The notes below the pieces were generated by a model. The model worked only from the letters and a program-made list of their open reading frames with translations, did not search any database and was not told where the DNA came from. A DNA stretch of 48,340 nt from Candidatus Peribacteria bacterium (GTDB lineage Bacteria > Patescibacteriota > Gracilibacteria > Peribacterales > Peribacteraceae), in assembly GCA_943354555.1 (NCBI GenBank), contig CALRCM010000004.1, forward strand, positions 1-48,340. The letters run 5' to 3'. Positions 24,691-33,133 of the stretch are shown in pieces; position 1 is the stretch's first letter; every line of letters begins with the position of its first letter. Position numbers and translations under genes: made by a program.

Positions 24691-25782
24691 ATGGCAGATT
24701 CTGCCGCTACAACAACGACCAAGTCCGGTGCTCCTCTTAGCATCAATCTTCAGGAGCTCTTGAGCTCTCTTTTCCTTGTCCTTACGGACAAAGAAGCACA
24801 GGTCATCCGCAGGCGGTTTGCCCTTCAGGGCAGCCAGAAGCAGACGCTGGAGAAGATTGGTAAGCAGTTCAATGTAACAAGGGAGCGCATCCGCCAGATT
24901 GAGAGTATCGCTCTTGGAAAACTACGCCGCACCGTTCGTACGACACGCCTTGATGAAGTGAACGAAGCTGCACGTTCCATACTTCGGTCCCATGGGGGCC
25001 TGCAGTGTGAGGACCTTCTTATCAGCGCGGTACTCCAGCAGATTGCCGACAGTTCGGATCTTGATGGTGCAGTACTCCGCCTCTCTTTTAGCATCGATAC
25101 CGACCTTCATGAAGGTAGCCGAAGCAACACGTTTGTACCGTTCTGGAGACTCGAATCTCTTTCCATGGAAGACATTGCTACGGTTGTCGGTGCGATGGTA
25201 AAAACCCTCAAGAAGCGCAAGTCCTGTATGGCTCTCCCTGAAATGGTCACAACGATCCAATCACTCAATCTCTTCTCCGGCCGCGTCCCAAGCCCCGAAC
25301 TTATCGAGAGCTGCTTAACCGTCGACGAGCGCTTCCGCGCTATTCCCGAAGGTTGGGGACTCACCGAGTGGCGCTTCGTCCGCCCGAGAAGCATCCGCGA
25401 CAAAGTGGAGATTATTCTTAAGAAATCCGGTCAGCCTTTGCACTTCATGGAGATTGCCAACCGCATCCGCGAGGCAAAGTTCGATCATAAAAACGTCACG
25501 GTGCAGGCCGTCCATAACGAGCTCATCCGCTATCCGCAGTTTGTGTTGGTCGGCCGTGGCCTCTATGCCCTTCGCGAGTGGGGCTATGAGCCGGGGACCG
25601 TCGCCGACGTCATTGAGCGCATTCTGAAAGACAAAGGTCCACTCAGCAAAAAAGAAATCATTGTGGAAGTCGGCAAGCAGCGCACCGTCAAGGTGGGCAC
25701 GATTTCCTTAAACCTCCAGAAGATGCCCTACTTCAAGCGTGTGGGTCGCGCGGTGTACGCGTTTGATTCTACGAAGAAGTAA
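24691..25782 (+). CDS. Sigma-region-4-like / HARE-HTH DNA-binding regulator
   Basis: The 363-aa protein starts with a sigma-70 region 4 domain (LTDKEAQVIRRRFALQGSQKQTLEKIGKQF, then VTRERIRQIESIALGKLRR, the -35-recognising helix-turn-helix). Regions 1-3 are absent, so it cannot act as a normal sigma factor. The C-terminal ~130 residues hold two winged-helix HARE-HTH-like segments (IRDKVEIILKKSGQPLHFMEIANRIRE and VADVIERILKDKGPLSKKEIIVEVG), the fold found in RNA polymerase delta subunit RpoE of Firmicutes. The protein may modulate RNA polymerase at -35 elements. A strong terminator follows. Confidence 0.85.
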   Translation: MADSAATTTTKSGAPLSINLQELLSSLFLVLTDKEAQVIRRRFALQGSQKQTLEKIGKQFNVTRERIRQIESIALGKLRRTVRTTRLDEVNEAARSILRSHGGLQCEDLLISAVLQQIADSSDLDGAVLRLSFSIDTDLHEGSRSNTFVPFWRLESLSMEDIATVVGAMVKTLKKRKSCMALPEMVTTIQSLNLFSGRVPSPELIESCLTVDERFRAIPEGWGLTEWRFVRPRSIRDKVEIILKKSGQPLHFMEIANRIREAKFDHKNVTVQAVHNELIRYPQFVLVGRGLYALREWGYEPGTVADVIERILKDKGPLSKKEIIVEVGKQRTVKVGTISLNLQKMPYFKRVGRAVYAFDSTKK

Positions 25783-25803
25783 GACCTTCAAATTGCAACG
25801 TAG

Positions 25804-25830
25804 AGACGCACCGTTGGTGCGTCTTTTTTT
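25804..25830 (+). terminator. Intrinsic terminator
   Basis: AGACGCACC and GGTGCGTCT enclose GTT (stem 25804-25824), followed by a run of seven or more T. It is the clearest intrinsic terminator in the window and belongs to the GAGACGC palindrome family. Confidence 0.85.
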
Positions 25831-25873
25831 AGAATTATGATGAGATGTCTGTCTTCCTGCTGTATCCTTCTCT

Positions 25874-26722
25874 ATGAACATGCAACGGAACAGATTTTCT
25901 TTTACGGCTCTCGCTCTTCTCTTTCTTGCTGCATGTACTTCACTCACTCCCCTTCCCCCTCTTCCTGAGGGAGTACAAACCCTTACAGGAACCATTGTCC
26001 CGACGACGATGAGCACAGCCCGTCGTGGTACGCATTTGCTCAGACAATCCGGCAGCGATCATGCGTATCTGGAGAGCTCTACGGTACTTCTCCGTGAGTT
26101 TCAGGGGCGTACGACTGCTCTTCGTGGTCATTTTGAGCGCAATATCGATGCGCGTGATCTTCCGGTATTTGTCGTGAAAAGCGTGGTTTCCTCCGATGAG
26201 ACGTTCCGGTCATGGTCCAGTACCGATCTTGGTATCGACGCAAACATTCCTACCCGATGGGGTATTTCTCCTACTGAAGACGGAGGTATCCGATTCATTC
26301 CGGCAGGATCCCTTGCCCCCGTCGTTGCTATCAGCCGTTTCACAGAGCGTCCGCTACCCAGCGGAATCGCACTTTCCATAGACGGCGGTCGTGCAATTCG
26401 TTTCCTCGATGACATTTCCGGCGAGCAGCGTATAGCCATCGAGCAGTATTCCGGATATCTGGAGCTCAGCTTCACTCCCCAGCACGAAACAGATCCTGTG
26501 GCAGCGCGCGCGGAGTGGATGGCATTTCTACGTTCTGTCCGCGTGAAGGGAAATATTCCCTTGAATGCATCTGGCTCATCGCGCGCTGCAACTTCCGGTA
26601 TATCGTCTCTGCGCGACCGTCAGCCGTGCGGTGGGGTTGCCGGCGTGCTTTGTCCCTCCGGTCAGTACTGTGAGATTACGGATCTCGATCAGAATATTGG
26701 TATATGTAGGGCTGTAGAGTAG
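25874..26722 (+). CDS. Lipoprotein, unknown
   Basis: The 282-aa product has a lipoprotein signal peptide ([15 protein letters not shown], lipobox LAAC) and is probably anchored on the outer face of the membrane. The mature part is beta-rich with a central segment [27 protein letters not shown] that could be an OB-like fold, and a C-terminal Cys-rich tail ([28 protein letters not shown]), likely two or more disulfides. No family is recognised with confidence; the C-terminal Cys pattern recalls small protease-inhibitor-like repeats. TATCCT lies 5 nt before ATG 25874. It precedes recA, and the first recA operator begins 4 nt after its stop. Confidence 0.7.
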   Translation: MNMQRNRFSFTALALLFLAACTSLTPLPPLPEGVQTLTGTIVPTTMSTARRGTHLLRQSGSDHAYLESSTVLLREFQGRTTALRGHFERNIDARDLPVFVVKSVVSSDETFRSWSSTDLGIDANIPTRWGISPTEDGGIRFIPAGSLAPVVAISRFTERPLPSGIALSIDGGRAIRFLDDISGEQRIAIEQYSGYLELSFTPQHETDPVAARAEWMAFLRSVRVKGNIPLNASGSSRAATSGISSLRDRQPCGGVAGVLCPSGQYCEITDLDQNIGICRAVE

Positions 26723-26725
26723 AAG

Positions 26726-26743
26726 GGTGTACATTCATACACC
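26726..26743. promoter_or_regulatory. LexA-like operator 1 of recA
   Basis: GGTGTACATTCATACACC has arms GGTGTA/TACACC around CATTCA. It lies upstream of the presumed recA -35 (TTGATT, 26778-26783). Confidence 0.65.
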
Positions 26744-26807
26744 ACAATGCATTCATTCACTCAGCAAGTACACTTTCTTGATTCTATACGCGACTCAAGG
26801 AATTATG

Positions 26808-26825
26808 GGTGTACGTTCTTACACC
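26808..26825. promoter_or_regulatory. LexA-like operator 2 of recA
   Basis: GGTGTACGTTCTTACACC has the same arms as operator 1, 82 bp downstream of it. It directly follows a possible -10 (AATTAT, 26801-26806, 17 nt after TTGATT), where a repressor would block transcription. The preceding TTATG context is shared with the operator at 6841. Confidence 0.65.
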
Positions 26826-26852
26826 TTTACAAATCCTTTCCCCAAAGAGACT

Positions 26853-27971
26853 ATGGCCAAGTCTTCCCCCACACGTTCTATGGTATCTCCACCAAAAGCC
26901 GACGGCGCTGTATCAGTAATTGTATCACCTCAGAAATCCGCGACAGCGAAAGCGGCAGTGTCTGCAAAATCGGATCCGAAAACGGATGCGATTACCCTCG
27001 CTCTCGCACAAATCGAGAAGCAGTACGGGCAGGGTGCCGTGATGCGCATGGGTGACGAGCAGATTGTCGCCGTGGAGAAGTTCAGTAGTGGATCACTGAC
27101 ACTGGATGTTGCGCTCGGCGGCGGTATTCCTAAAGGACGCATTATCGAGATCTTCGGTCCGGAGTCCTCAGGAAAAACCACTCTTGCACTCCATGCCATA
27201 GCGGAAGCACAGAAGAAGGGAGGGCGTGCAGCATTCATCGATGCAGAGCACGCACTGGATATTACCTATGCAAAGAAAATCGGCGTCGATGTCGATAACC
27301 TTCTCGTTTCACAGCCCAATGACGGTGAGGAAGCACTGGAGATCACGGAAACCCTCGTTCGTTCCGGTGCGATCGACGTCATTGTCATCGATTCCGTTGC
27401 GGCACTTACCCCGCGTGCAGAGATCGAAGGCATGATGGGAGATAGCCACATGGGACTCCATGCTCGACTCATGAGTCAGGCGCTTCGCAAACTCACATCC
27501 ATTGTCAGCAAAACACATTGCTCGGTAATTTTTATCAACCAGATGCGTATGAAGATCGGCGTGATGTTCGGCAACCCCGAAACGACAACTGGCGGCAATG
27601 CACTGAAGTTCTATGCAACCATTCGTCTCGATGTTCGCAGAATCGACAAGATTATGGAAAAAGTCGCAACGGGAGAGGATCAGGTGATCATTGGAAGCCG
27701 TACACGGGTGAAGGTTGTCAAAAATAAAATCGCACCACCGTTTCGCCAGGCGGAGTTTGATATTCTCTATGCTCGCGGCATCAGCCGTTCCGGAGATATT
27801 CTTGAGCTTGGTGTAAAGCACGGTGTGATCGAAAAATCCGGAAACTATTATCGCTTCGGCGAGGAAACACTGGGAAACGGGAAGGAACCCGCCCGAACAT
27901 TTCTTGATGAACATCAGGATCTCAGTACAAAGATTGAGAAAGCCATCAGAGCGATTGCACTTGTTGTGTAG
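26853..27971 (+). CDS. recA: RecA recombinase
   Basis: It forms the ATP-dependent DNA strand-exchange filament and is expected to trigger repressor self-cleavage. The RecA core shows [15 protein letters not shown], Walker [35 protein letters not shown], loop 1 [44 protein letters not shown]. From ATG 26853 the protein is 372 aa, with an N-terminal extension of about 45 low-complexity residues (Ser/Ala/Lys-rich) before the usual RecA start. ATG 26806 is in frame but sits in operator 2, so it is not chosen. Two palindromic operators precede the gene. Confidence 0.97.
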   Translation: MAKSSPTRSMVSPPKADGAVSVIVSPQKSATAKAAVSAKSDPKTDAITLALAQIEKQYGQGAVMRMGDEQIVAVEKFSSGSLTLDVALGGGIPKGRIIEIFGPESSGKTTLALHAIAEAQKKGGRAAFIDAEHALDITYAKKIGVDVDNLLVSQPNDGEEALEITETLVRSGAIDVIVIDSVAALTPRAEIEGMMGDSHMGLHARLMSQALRKLTSIVSKTHCSVIFINQMRMKIGVMFGNPETTTGGNALKFYATIRLDVRRIDKIMEKVATGEDQVIIGSRTRVKVVKNKIAPPFRQAEFDILYARGISRSGDILELGVKHGVIEKSGNYYRFGEETLGNGKEPARTFLDEHQDLSTKIEKAIRAIALVV

Positions 27972-28083
27972 TCATACGGCTTCGCTTTGTTGAATCTTTA
28001 TATCGGCGTAGCGATATCGCTACGCCGATATATGAGCAGCAGTGAGAAACGTTCATAGCATTTCCATCGCGAAGCCGTATCAC
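27971..28083. repeat. 113-bp nested palindromic element (MITE-like)
   Basis: Outer inverted repeats of 15 bp with one mismatch (GTCATACGGCTTCGC 27971-27985; GCGAAGCCGTATCAC 28069-28083) enclose a perfect 34-bp palindrome (27999-28032; each arm TATATCGGCGTAGC around GATATC). It starts one base after the recA stop codon. No ORF lies inside. The form fits a small non-autonomous mobile element. Confidence 0.7.
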
Positions 28084-28114
28084 TATCCAGAAACGCGTCG
28101 AGTATCCTTGACGC

Positions 28115-28123
28115 GTTATCCAC
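28115..28123 (+). other. Consensus DnaA-box sequence before dnaB
   Basis: TTATCCACA lies about 100 bp before the helicase start. It is a single box, so a control function is only possible. Confidence 0.3.
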
Positions 28124-28185
28124 ATGTTCTCCACTTCAGGCTCACAGACGGGGGCACAAGCGTTTGAAAGGGCAATCACAGATCA

Positions 28186-28213
28186 TTGCAGGAGAACCTT
28201 CGTCCCGTACAAT
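28186..28213 (+). promoter_or_regulatory. dnaB promoter
   Basis: TTGCAG (28186-28191), 16 nt, TACAAT (28208-28213), then 8 nt to GTG 28222. The TTG that opens the longer frame is the -35 box itself. Confidence 0.6.
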
Positions 28214-28221
28214 TGCCGCCT

Positions 28222-29592
28222 GTGTCCGCAGCTACCGCCAACATGATCGGCATACAGCCGCATTCTCTGGATGCAGAAAAAACCGTTCTTGGTGCGCTTC
28301 TTCTCGATCCGGATGGGATTATCAAAGTAAGCGACTTTCTCACGCCGGAGGATTTCTACGATCCTGTCTATCGCTCTATTTATCAGTCTGTCTACGCACT
28401 GTATCAGCAGCACCAGCCGATCGACTTTGTCACCGTCAGTGAGAAACTAAAATCCGATGCCCGTGTGCAAGAGCTTGGAGGCTCTGCATACCTTGCGCAG
28501 CTTGCAGCCGAGGTTCCAACAGCATCCCACGTGTATCAGTACGGACAGATCGTGAAGGTAAAAGCCGTACACCGTCGCATTATCTCATCCGGACAAAAAA
28601 TTACAGCACTCGGATATGAGGAAACGAGATCTGTGCCGGAAATCCTCGAAGAAGTCGAGAAAACGGTATTTGCCATCAGTAACACGTTTTTGAAGGAAAA
28701 GTTTGTGCATATCCGCGATGTGCTCACCATGCGCTACGAACGCTTTGCCGAGTTGCATGAGTCCAAGGAGGAAGACTATGTGAAGGGTGTGCCTACAGGG
28801 TTTAAAGGGTTGGACATGAAGCTTTCCGGCCTTCAGCCCAGCGACCTTATCATCATTGCGGCTCGCCCGAGTATGGGAAAGACAAGTTTTGCTCTAAACG
28901 TGGCCCAAAATGCAGCTATCCGGCATCATAAGAGTGTCGGAATCTTCTCTCTGGAAATGAGTAAAGAGCAGCTTGTGGATCGCCTGTTTGCTTCGCTCCT
29001 CGGAGTGGACTCTTGGAAATTGCAGCGCGGCAAACTCGACGACAGCGATTTTCAGAATATGGGGCCAATTATGGATGAATTGAATAAAGCAAATATCTTC
29101 ATCGACGATTCCGTCGGATCCTCCATACCGGAACTTCGTGCAAAAGCTCGTCGTCTGCAGATGGAGCATGGGCTCGATCTGCTCATCATCGATTATCTCC
29201 AGCTTATGAGTACGGGAAATATGAGTTATGCAGGAAACCGTGTGCAGGAAATTTCCGAAATTTCCCGATCACTGAAGCAGCTTGGCAGAGAGCTACACAT
29301 TCCTATCGTTGCTCTCTCGCAGCTTTCCCGCGCAGTAGAGAGTCGTCCGGGAAACATTCCACAGCTCTCGGACCTGCGTGACTCTGGAAGTATTGAGCAG
29401 GATGCCGACGTGGTGATTATGATGTACCGGGAGGACTACTACGAAGAAGACAGTGATCGTCAGGGCATTACGGATATGTATATCAAAAAGCATCGTAATG
29501 GTCCGATTGGTAGAGTGGAGCTCCTCTTCAAAAAAGAGCAAATGCGCTTCTACGATATCGACAAAGCGCACTCGAATCAGTCGGATGAGTAA
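28222..29592 (+). CDS. dnaB: Replicative DNA helicase DnaB
   Basis: This hexameric helicase unwinds DNA at the replication fork. The 456-aa protein has the N-terminal DnaB domain (PHSLDAEKTVLGALLLDPDG, FYDPVYRSIYQSVYALYQQ) and a RecA-like C-terminal domain with GFKGLDMKLSGLQPSDLIIIAARPSMGKTSFALN (Walker A), FSLEMSKEQLVDRLFASLLGVD, LLIIDYLQLM (Walker B), VALSQLSRAVESRP, LSDLRDSGSIEQDADVVIMMYR. No intein is present. GTG 28222 is chosen because a TTGCAG-16-TACAAT promoter ends 8 nt upstream. mraY follows after 37 nt with its own -10. Confidence 0.96.
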   Translation: MSAATANMIGIQPHSLDAEKTVLGALLLDPDGIIKVSDFLTPEDFYDPVYRSIYQSVYALYQQHQPIDFVTVSEKLKSDARVQELGGSAYLAQLAAEVPTASHVYQYGQIVKVKAVHRRIISSGQKITALGYEETRSVPEILEEVEKTVFAISNTFLKEKFVHIRDVLTMRYERFAELHESKEEDYVKGVPTGFKGLDMKLSGLQPSDLIIIAARPSMGKTSFALNVAQNAAIRHHKSVGIFSLEMSKEQLVDRLFASLLGVDSWKLQRGKLDDSDFQNMGPIMDELNKANIFIDDSVGSSIPELRAKARRLQMEHGLDLLIIDYLQLMSTGNMSYAGNRVQEISEISRSLKQLGRELHIPIVALSQLSRAVESRPGNIPQLSDLRDSGSIEQDADVVIMMYREDYYEEDSDRQGITDMYIKKHRNGPIGRVELLFKKEQMRFYDIDKAHSNQSDE

Positions 29593-29629
29593 TGTTTCCT
29601 TTTACGATGGTAGCCCGTATGCTCCCCTC

Positions 29630-30688
29630 ATGTTGGATGCTGTTATTTTACGCCCTGATGTGCCGCTCATGCACATCCTCCTCTACGCTTGTTTTGCTTT
29701 TGCGGTGGGTCTTTTACTCACACCGTCGTTTATCCGTTTTCTCATAAGAAATCGTGTGGGAAAGCAGCTGCGCGTTGAGACTGTAGATGGTCAGGATCCT
29801 TCAGTGTTTCGCAAGTATCACCAGCATAAATTCGGCACCCCGACGATGGGGGGGATTCTTGTATGGGCATCTATTTTGCTGACAGTTCTCTTCTCCCGTC
29901 TTCTCTCCTATGGTGGATTTGCAGAGAGTTCCCTTCTGCAACGCGGGCAAGTCTACTTGCCACTCGGTACGATGGTGGCTCTTGGCCTTCTAGGGGGGCT
30001 TGATGACTATTTGAATATCATCGGCGTTGGTAAGAAAAGAGGCTTGGACGTCCTTCCAAAGATTCTTACGCTCATTGTTATCGGCACGATGGGGGCGCTG
30101 TGGTTTTACTTTAAGCTCGGCTACGACTCTATCTACGTTCCCTACTATGGGACGCTTTCTGTGGGGCTATGGTACATACCTATCTTTCTCTTCGTCCTTG
30201 TTGGAACCGCTAATGCCGTCAATGTTACGGACGGTCTCGATGGACTTGCAGGAGGGCTTCTTGTCATCGCATTTGGCTCTTTTAGCGTACTTGCCTATCT
30301 TGAAGGCCTGACAGTGCTTTCCGCATTCTGCGCGGTGTGCGTTGGAGCCGTAGCCGCATTTCTTTGGCACAATGTCCCTCCAGCGCGCTTTATCATGGGA
30401 GACACAGGATCGCTCGCTCTGGGAGGTGGACTTGCAGTCATTGCGATGATGATTGATCAAGTCCTCGTACTCCCTCTCATTGGCTTTGTCTTTGTCGTGG
30501 AAATGCTTTCCGTCATCATCCAACTTCTTAGTAAGAAGTACCGCGGGGGAAAGAAGGTCTTTCGTGCAGCGCCCATTCACCATCATTTCGAAGCGCTCGA
30601 TTGGGGCGAAAGTAAAGTGACCATGCGTCTATGGATTGTCGGTGGATTTGCGGCGATGCTCGGGGTGATTGTGGGGGTATTTGGATAA
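29630..30688 (+). CDS. mraY: Phospho-N-acetylmuramoyl-pentapeptide transferase
   Basis: It makes lipid I from UDP-MurNAc-pentapeptide and undecaprenyl phosphate in the inner membrane. The 352-aa protein has about ten hydrophobic helices and the MraY hallmarks: HQHKFGTPTMGGILVW (x-GTPTMGG), LGLLGGLDDYLNIIG (Asp-Asp), ANAVNVTDGLDGLAGGLL, FLWHNVPPARFIMGDTGSLALGG, and PIHHHFEALDWGESKVTMR. ATG 29630 follows TATGCT by 6 nt; the frame extends upstream into dnaB but is not coding there. The stop TAA is the first base triplet of a long inverted repeat. Confidence 0.97.
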   Translation: MLDAVILRPDVPLMHILLYACFAFAVGLLLTPSFIRFLIRNRVGKQLRVETVDGQDPSVFRKYHQHKFGTPTMGGILVWASILLTVLFSRLLSYGGFAESSLLQRGQVYLPLGTMVALGLLGGLDDYLNIIGVGKKRGLDVLPKILTLIVIGTMGALWFYFKLGYDSIYVPYYGTLSVGLWYIPIFLFVLVGTANAVNVTDGLDGLAGGLLVIAFGSFSVLAYLEGLTVLSAFCAVCVGAVAAFLWHNVPPARFIMGDTGSLALGGGLAVIAMMIDQVLVLPLIGFVFVVEMLSVIIQLLSKKYRGGKKVFRAAPIHHHFEALDWGESKVTMRLWIVGGFAAMLGVIVGVFG

Positions 30689-30763
30689 GAATACAAATGC
30701 CAAAAACCAAAGACCAAATGGCAAAGCTCGTTTCGGCATTTGGCTTTTGGCATTTGGTTCTTA
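30686..30763. repeat. AAATGCCAAAA-type imperfect hairpin
   Basis: TAAGAA...AAATGCCAAAA on the left is matched by TTTTGGCATTT...TTCTTA on the right, with further TTTGGC/GCCAAA units between. The stem of about 30 bp starts with the mraY stop and ends 6 nt before the gapdh -10. It may act as a terminator or be a dispersed repeat. Confidence 0.6.
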
Positions 30764-30781
30764 TGCCCGTACAATACATCC

Positions 30782-31795
30782 ATGATCCGCATCGCAATCA
30801 ATGGATATGGTCGAATCGGTCGCGTCGTACACCGTCAACTGGTTCAGCGCTTTCCGGATGAGGTTTCCGTTGTTGCGATCAATGCATCGAGTGACGCCTC
30901 CATGCGAGCGTATTTACTGAAGTATGATTCACTCCATGGACGATTTGGAGGAGATGTACAGGTCGTAGGAGAAAACATCACGGTAAACGGTTTGCCTGTG
31001 AGGGTTATCAAAGAAAGAGATCCTGCCATGTGTCCATGGAAGGAATTGAATATCGACATTGTTATAGAGGCTTCGGGAAAATTCCGCAGTCGCGACAAGG
31101 CAGGTGAGCACCTGCAGGCGGGAGCGAAAGCCGTGCTCGTTACAGCTCCGCCAAAAGACGATATTCCCATGATCGTCATTGGTATTAATGATACAGAACT
31201 CAAAGCGAGTCTCCCTATCGTCAGTGCAGCTTCGTGTACGACAAATTGCATAGCCCCTGTGATTAAAGTCCTCGATGAACTTGTGGGAATTGAAAGCGGT
31301 CTTATGTGCACGACGCATGCCTATACATCGTCCCAAAATTTATTGGATAATTCCTCCGACAGTTCCAAGGTACGTATAGCGCGAGCCGCCGGGCTCAACA
31401 TCATTCCGTCGACCACCGGTGCCGTAAAATCCTGTGCCAAACTCTTTCCGCATCTCAAAGGCAAAATGGATGGCATGGCGCTGCGTATCCCCCTCCCCGA
31501 TGTTTCCGCTGCCTATCTCGCACTCAATGTGAAGAAAGCTACGACAGCCCAGGAGGTGAATGCCGCCATGACAAAGGCCTCTCAAGGATCTCTCAAGGGT
31601 ATTCTTGCAGTAGAGGAAGGACAGCTGGTTTCCTCGGATTATGTTTCCGATACGCACTCGAGTACTGTCGATCTAGAGTCGACAACAGTGGTCAATGGAA
31701 CACTCGTGCAAATCCTGGCGTGGTACGACAATGAGTGGGGATACGGCATGCGCGTAACGGAAATGGCAAAGATGATTGGTTCGCTTCTTTCTTAG
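30782..31795 (+). CDS. gap: Glyceraldehyde-3-phosphate dehydrogenase, type I
   Basis: It interconverts glyceraldehyde-3-phosphate and 1,3-bisphosphoglycerate with NAD(P). The 337-aa protein starts IRIAINGYGRIGRVVHRQL (Rossmann), contains the active-site motif SAASCTTNCIAPVIKVL, the HAYTSSQNLLD segment, RAAGLNIIPSTTGAVKS, MDGMALRIPLPDVS and WYDNEWGYGMRV. ATG 30782 follows TACAAT by 6 nt; the frame upstream is a repeat. fbp starts 4 nt after its stop, so the two form an operon suited to gluconeogenesis. Confidence 0.97.
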   Translation: MIRIAINGYGRIGRVVHRQLVQRFPDEVSVVAINASSDASMRAYLLKYDSLHGRFGGDVQVVGENITVNGLPVRVIKERDPAMCPWKELNIDIVIEASGKFRSRDKAGEHLQAGAKAVLVTAPPKDDIPMIVIGINDTELKASLPIVSAASCTTNCIAPVIKVLDELVGIESGLMCTTHAYTSSQNLLDNSSDSSKVRIARAAGLNIIPSTTGAVKSCAKLFPHLKGKMDGMALRIPLPDVSAAYLALNVKKATTAQEVNAAMTKASQGSLKGILAVEEGQLVSSDYVSDTHSSTVDLESTTVVNGTLVQILAWYDNEWGYGMRVTEMAKMIGSLLS

Positions 31796-31799
31796 TTCC

Positions 31800-32729
31800 A
31801 TGACACTTGTTCATCTACCGAAGCGTTCAACGCTCAATTGGCATCTACGTACGAAAGCAAAGGTTCCCGATGCCCTTCGTCATCTCCTTGTGGATATCTC
31901 CCGCGCAGGACGTGATATCCGTTACGCCATCCAGACATCTGCAGGAGGTCTTTCTGGCGGGAGTAATCAGTTTGGTGAGGCGCAGCTCAAGCTCGATATC
32001 CTTGCAGACGAGCTCATGGAGAACTATCTGCGCGAGAGCGGGACTGTTGCCTGTTATTGCTCCGAGGAGCATGACGGCATTGTAGAAATGGATACTTCAG
32101 CACCCTATAGTGTTGTCTTCGATCCTCTCGACGGCTCATCCCTTGTCGACGCAAACTTCGCCATCGGATCGATCTTCGGGATTTATGCTGGTTCAGAAAT
32201 TATCGGCAAGACACCTCGGGAGCACGTTGCCGCCGGTTACATTCTTTACGGACCACGAACGCTCTTTGTCTATAGCACGGGAGACGGTGTCCATGCATTT
32301 CTCCTCAGCGACATTGGAGAATTTATTGTCATGCAGGAATACTTGGGAATTGCAGATGTCGCAAAAAACTTCAGTCCTGGAAATCTCTCGGCTATCCATG
32401 ACAATCCCGGTTACAGGAAGGCGCTCGATCATTGGCTGGAAACGATGACACTACGGTATTCGGGGTGCATGGTTGCCGATATTCACCATATCCTGACCAA
32501 AGGACAGGGAATATTTGCAAATGTTGGTGGTAAGAAGTATCCGCAGGGAAAACTTCGTATGGTCTTTGAATGCGGACCGTTTGCCTACCTTGTCGAGCAA
32601 GCAGGAGGTGCTTCGTCAGATGGGTCGATCTCTCTTCTCGATAAAAAACTTACTGCATGTGATCAGCGATCGCCGATGATTGTGGGATCGAAGGAGGAAG
32701 TGGAGGTTGTTGTGAAGTTATTGAAATAA
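31800..32729 (+). CDS. fbp: Fructose-1,6-bisphosphatase, class I
   Basis: It removes the 1-phosphate from fructose-1,6-bisphosphate, the committed gluconeogenic step. The 309-aa protein carries the class I metal-binding motifs: SEEHDGIVEMD, YSVVFDPLDGSSLVDANFAIGSIFGIY, a YSGCMVADIHHILTKGQGIF segment with the substrate-binding Tyr, and KLRMVFECGPFAYLVEQAGG. The ATG lies 4 nt after gap, so the two are co-transcribed. The presence of fbp beside gap and pgk suggests the cell can run the pathway towards hexose for wall sugars. Confidence 0.95.
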   Translation: MTLVHLPKRSTLNWHLRTKAKVPDALRHLLVDISRAGRDIRYAIQTSAGGLSGGSNQFGEAQLKLDILADELMENYLRESGTVACYCSEEHDGIVEMDTSAPYSVVFDPLDGSSLVDANFAIGSIFGIYAGSEIIGKTPREHVAAGYILYGPRTLFVYSTGDGVHAFLLSDIGEFIVMQEYLGIADVAKNFSPGNLSAIHDNPGYRKALDHWLETMTLRYSGCMVADIHHILTKGQGIFANVGGKKYPQGKLRMVFECGPFAYLVEQAGGASSDGSISLLDKKLTACDQRSPMIVGSKEEVEVVVKLLK

Positions 32730-32767
32730 TGGATGCATATCATACATCTCACCATTCAAACATACAC

Positions 32768-33073
32768 CTAGTTCCAAAACGGTTCCTTCGATGACTTCTC
32801 CATGGCATCATCCAGAGGTATCCGCCGATCATCCTCTGTTATTCCTCCATCTATTTTATAGAGCTTGCGCATAGAGCGGTATGTACCCCATGGGTAGTAC
32901 CGCTTCCTTGGTATGCGTGGGCGCCTGCCCTCTTTCGCTTCTGTAACCTCTTCTTCAGGCATAAGCAAAGCCTTCGCGTTGCCATTCTTTGCAAATTCCA
33001 CACGCCCAATGACCATCCGCTTTTTCGGATCCACATAGACAAGGTCTTCGTCGGCGTAGGGAGAGTCAGACAT
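32768..33073 (-). CDS. Small hypothetical protein
   Basis: This 101-aa charged, soluble protein is not recognised. It has a likely beta N-terminal half (DLVYVDPKKRMVIGRVEF), a basic patch (KEGRRPRIPRKRYYPWGTYRSMRK), and an acidic tail. The ATG at 33073 lies 8 nt behind a perfect TATAAT, which supports a real, expressed leaderless gene. It is convergent with fbp. Confidence 0.6.
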   Translation of the reverse strand: MSDSPYADEDLVYVDPKKRMVIGRVEFAKNGNAKALLMPEEEVTEAKEGRRPRIPRKRYYPWGTYRSMRKLYKIDGGITEDDRRIPLDDAMEKSSKEPFWN

Positions 33074-33133
33074 ACACAGAAATTATATCATGAATAGAGA
33101 GTCTCTGATTGCAGGATTGTAACGTGCTTCAGT

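Noticed and set aside
28186-28221. TTG 28186 as dnaB start
   Set aside because: This TTG is the -35 box (TTGCAG-16-TACAAT) of a promoter that ends 8 nt before GTG 28222.
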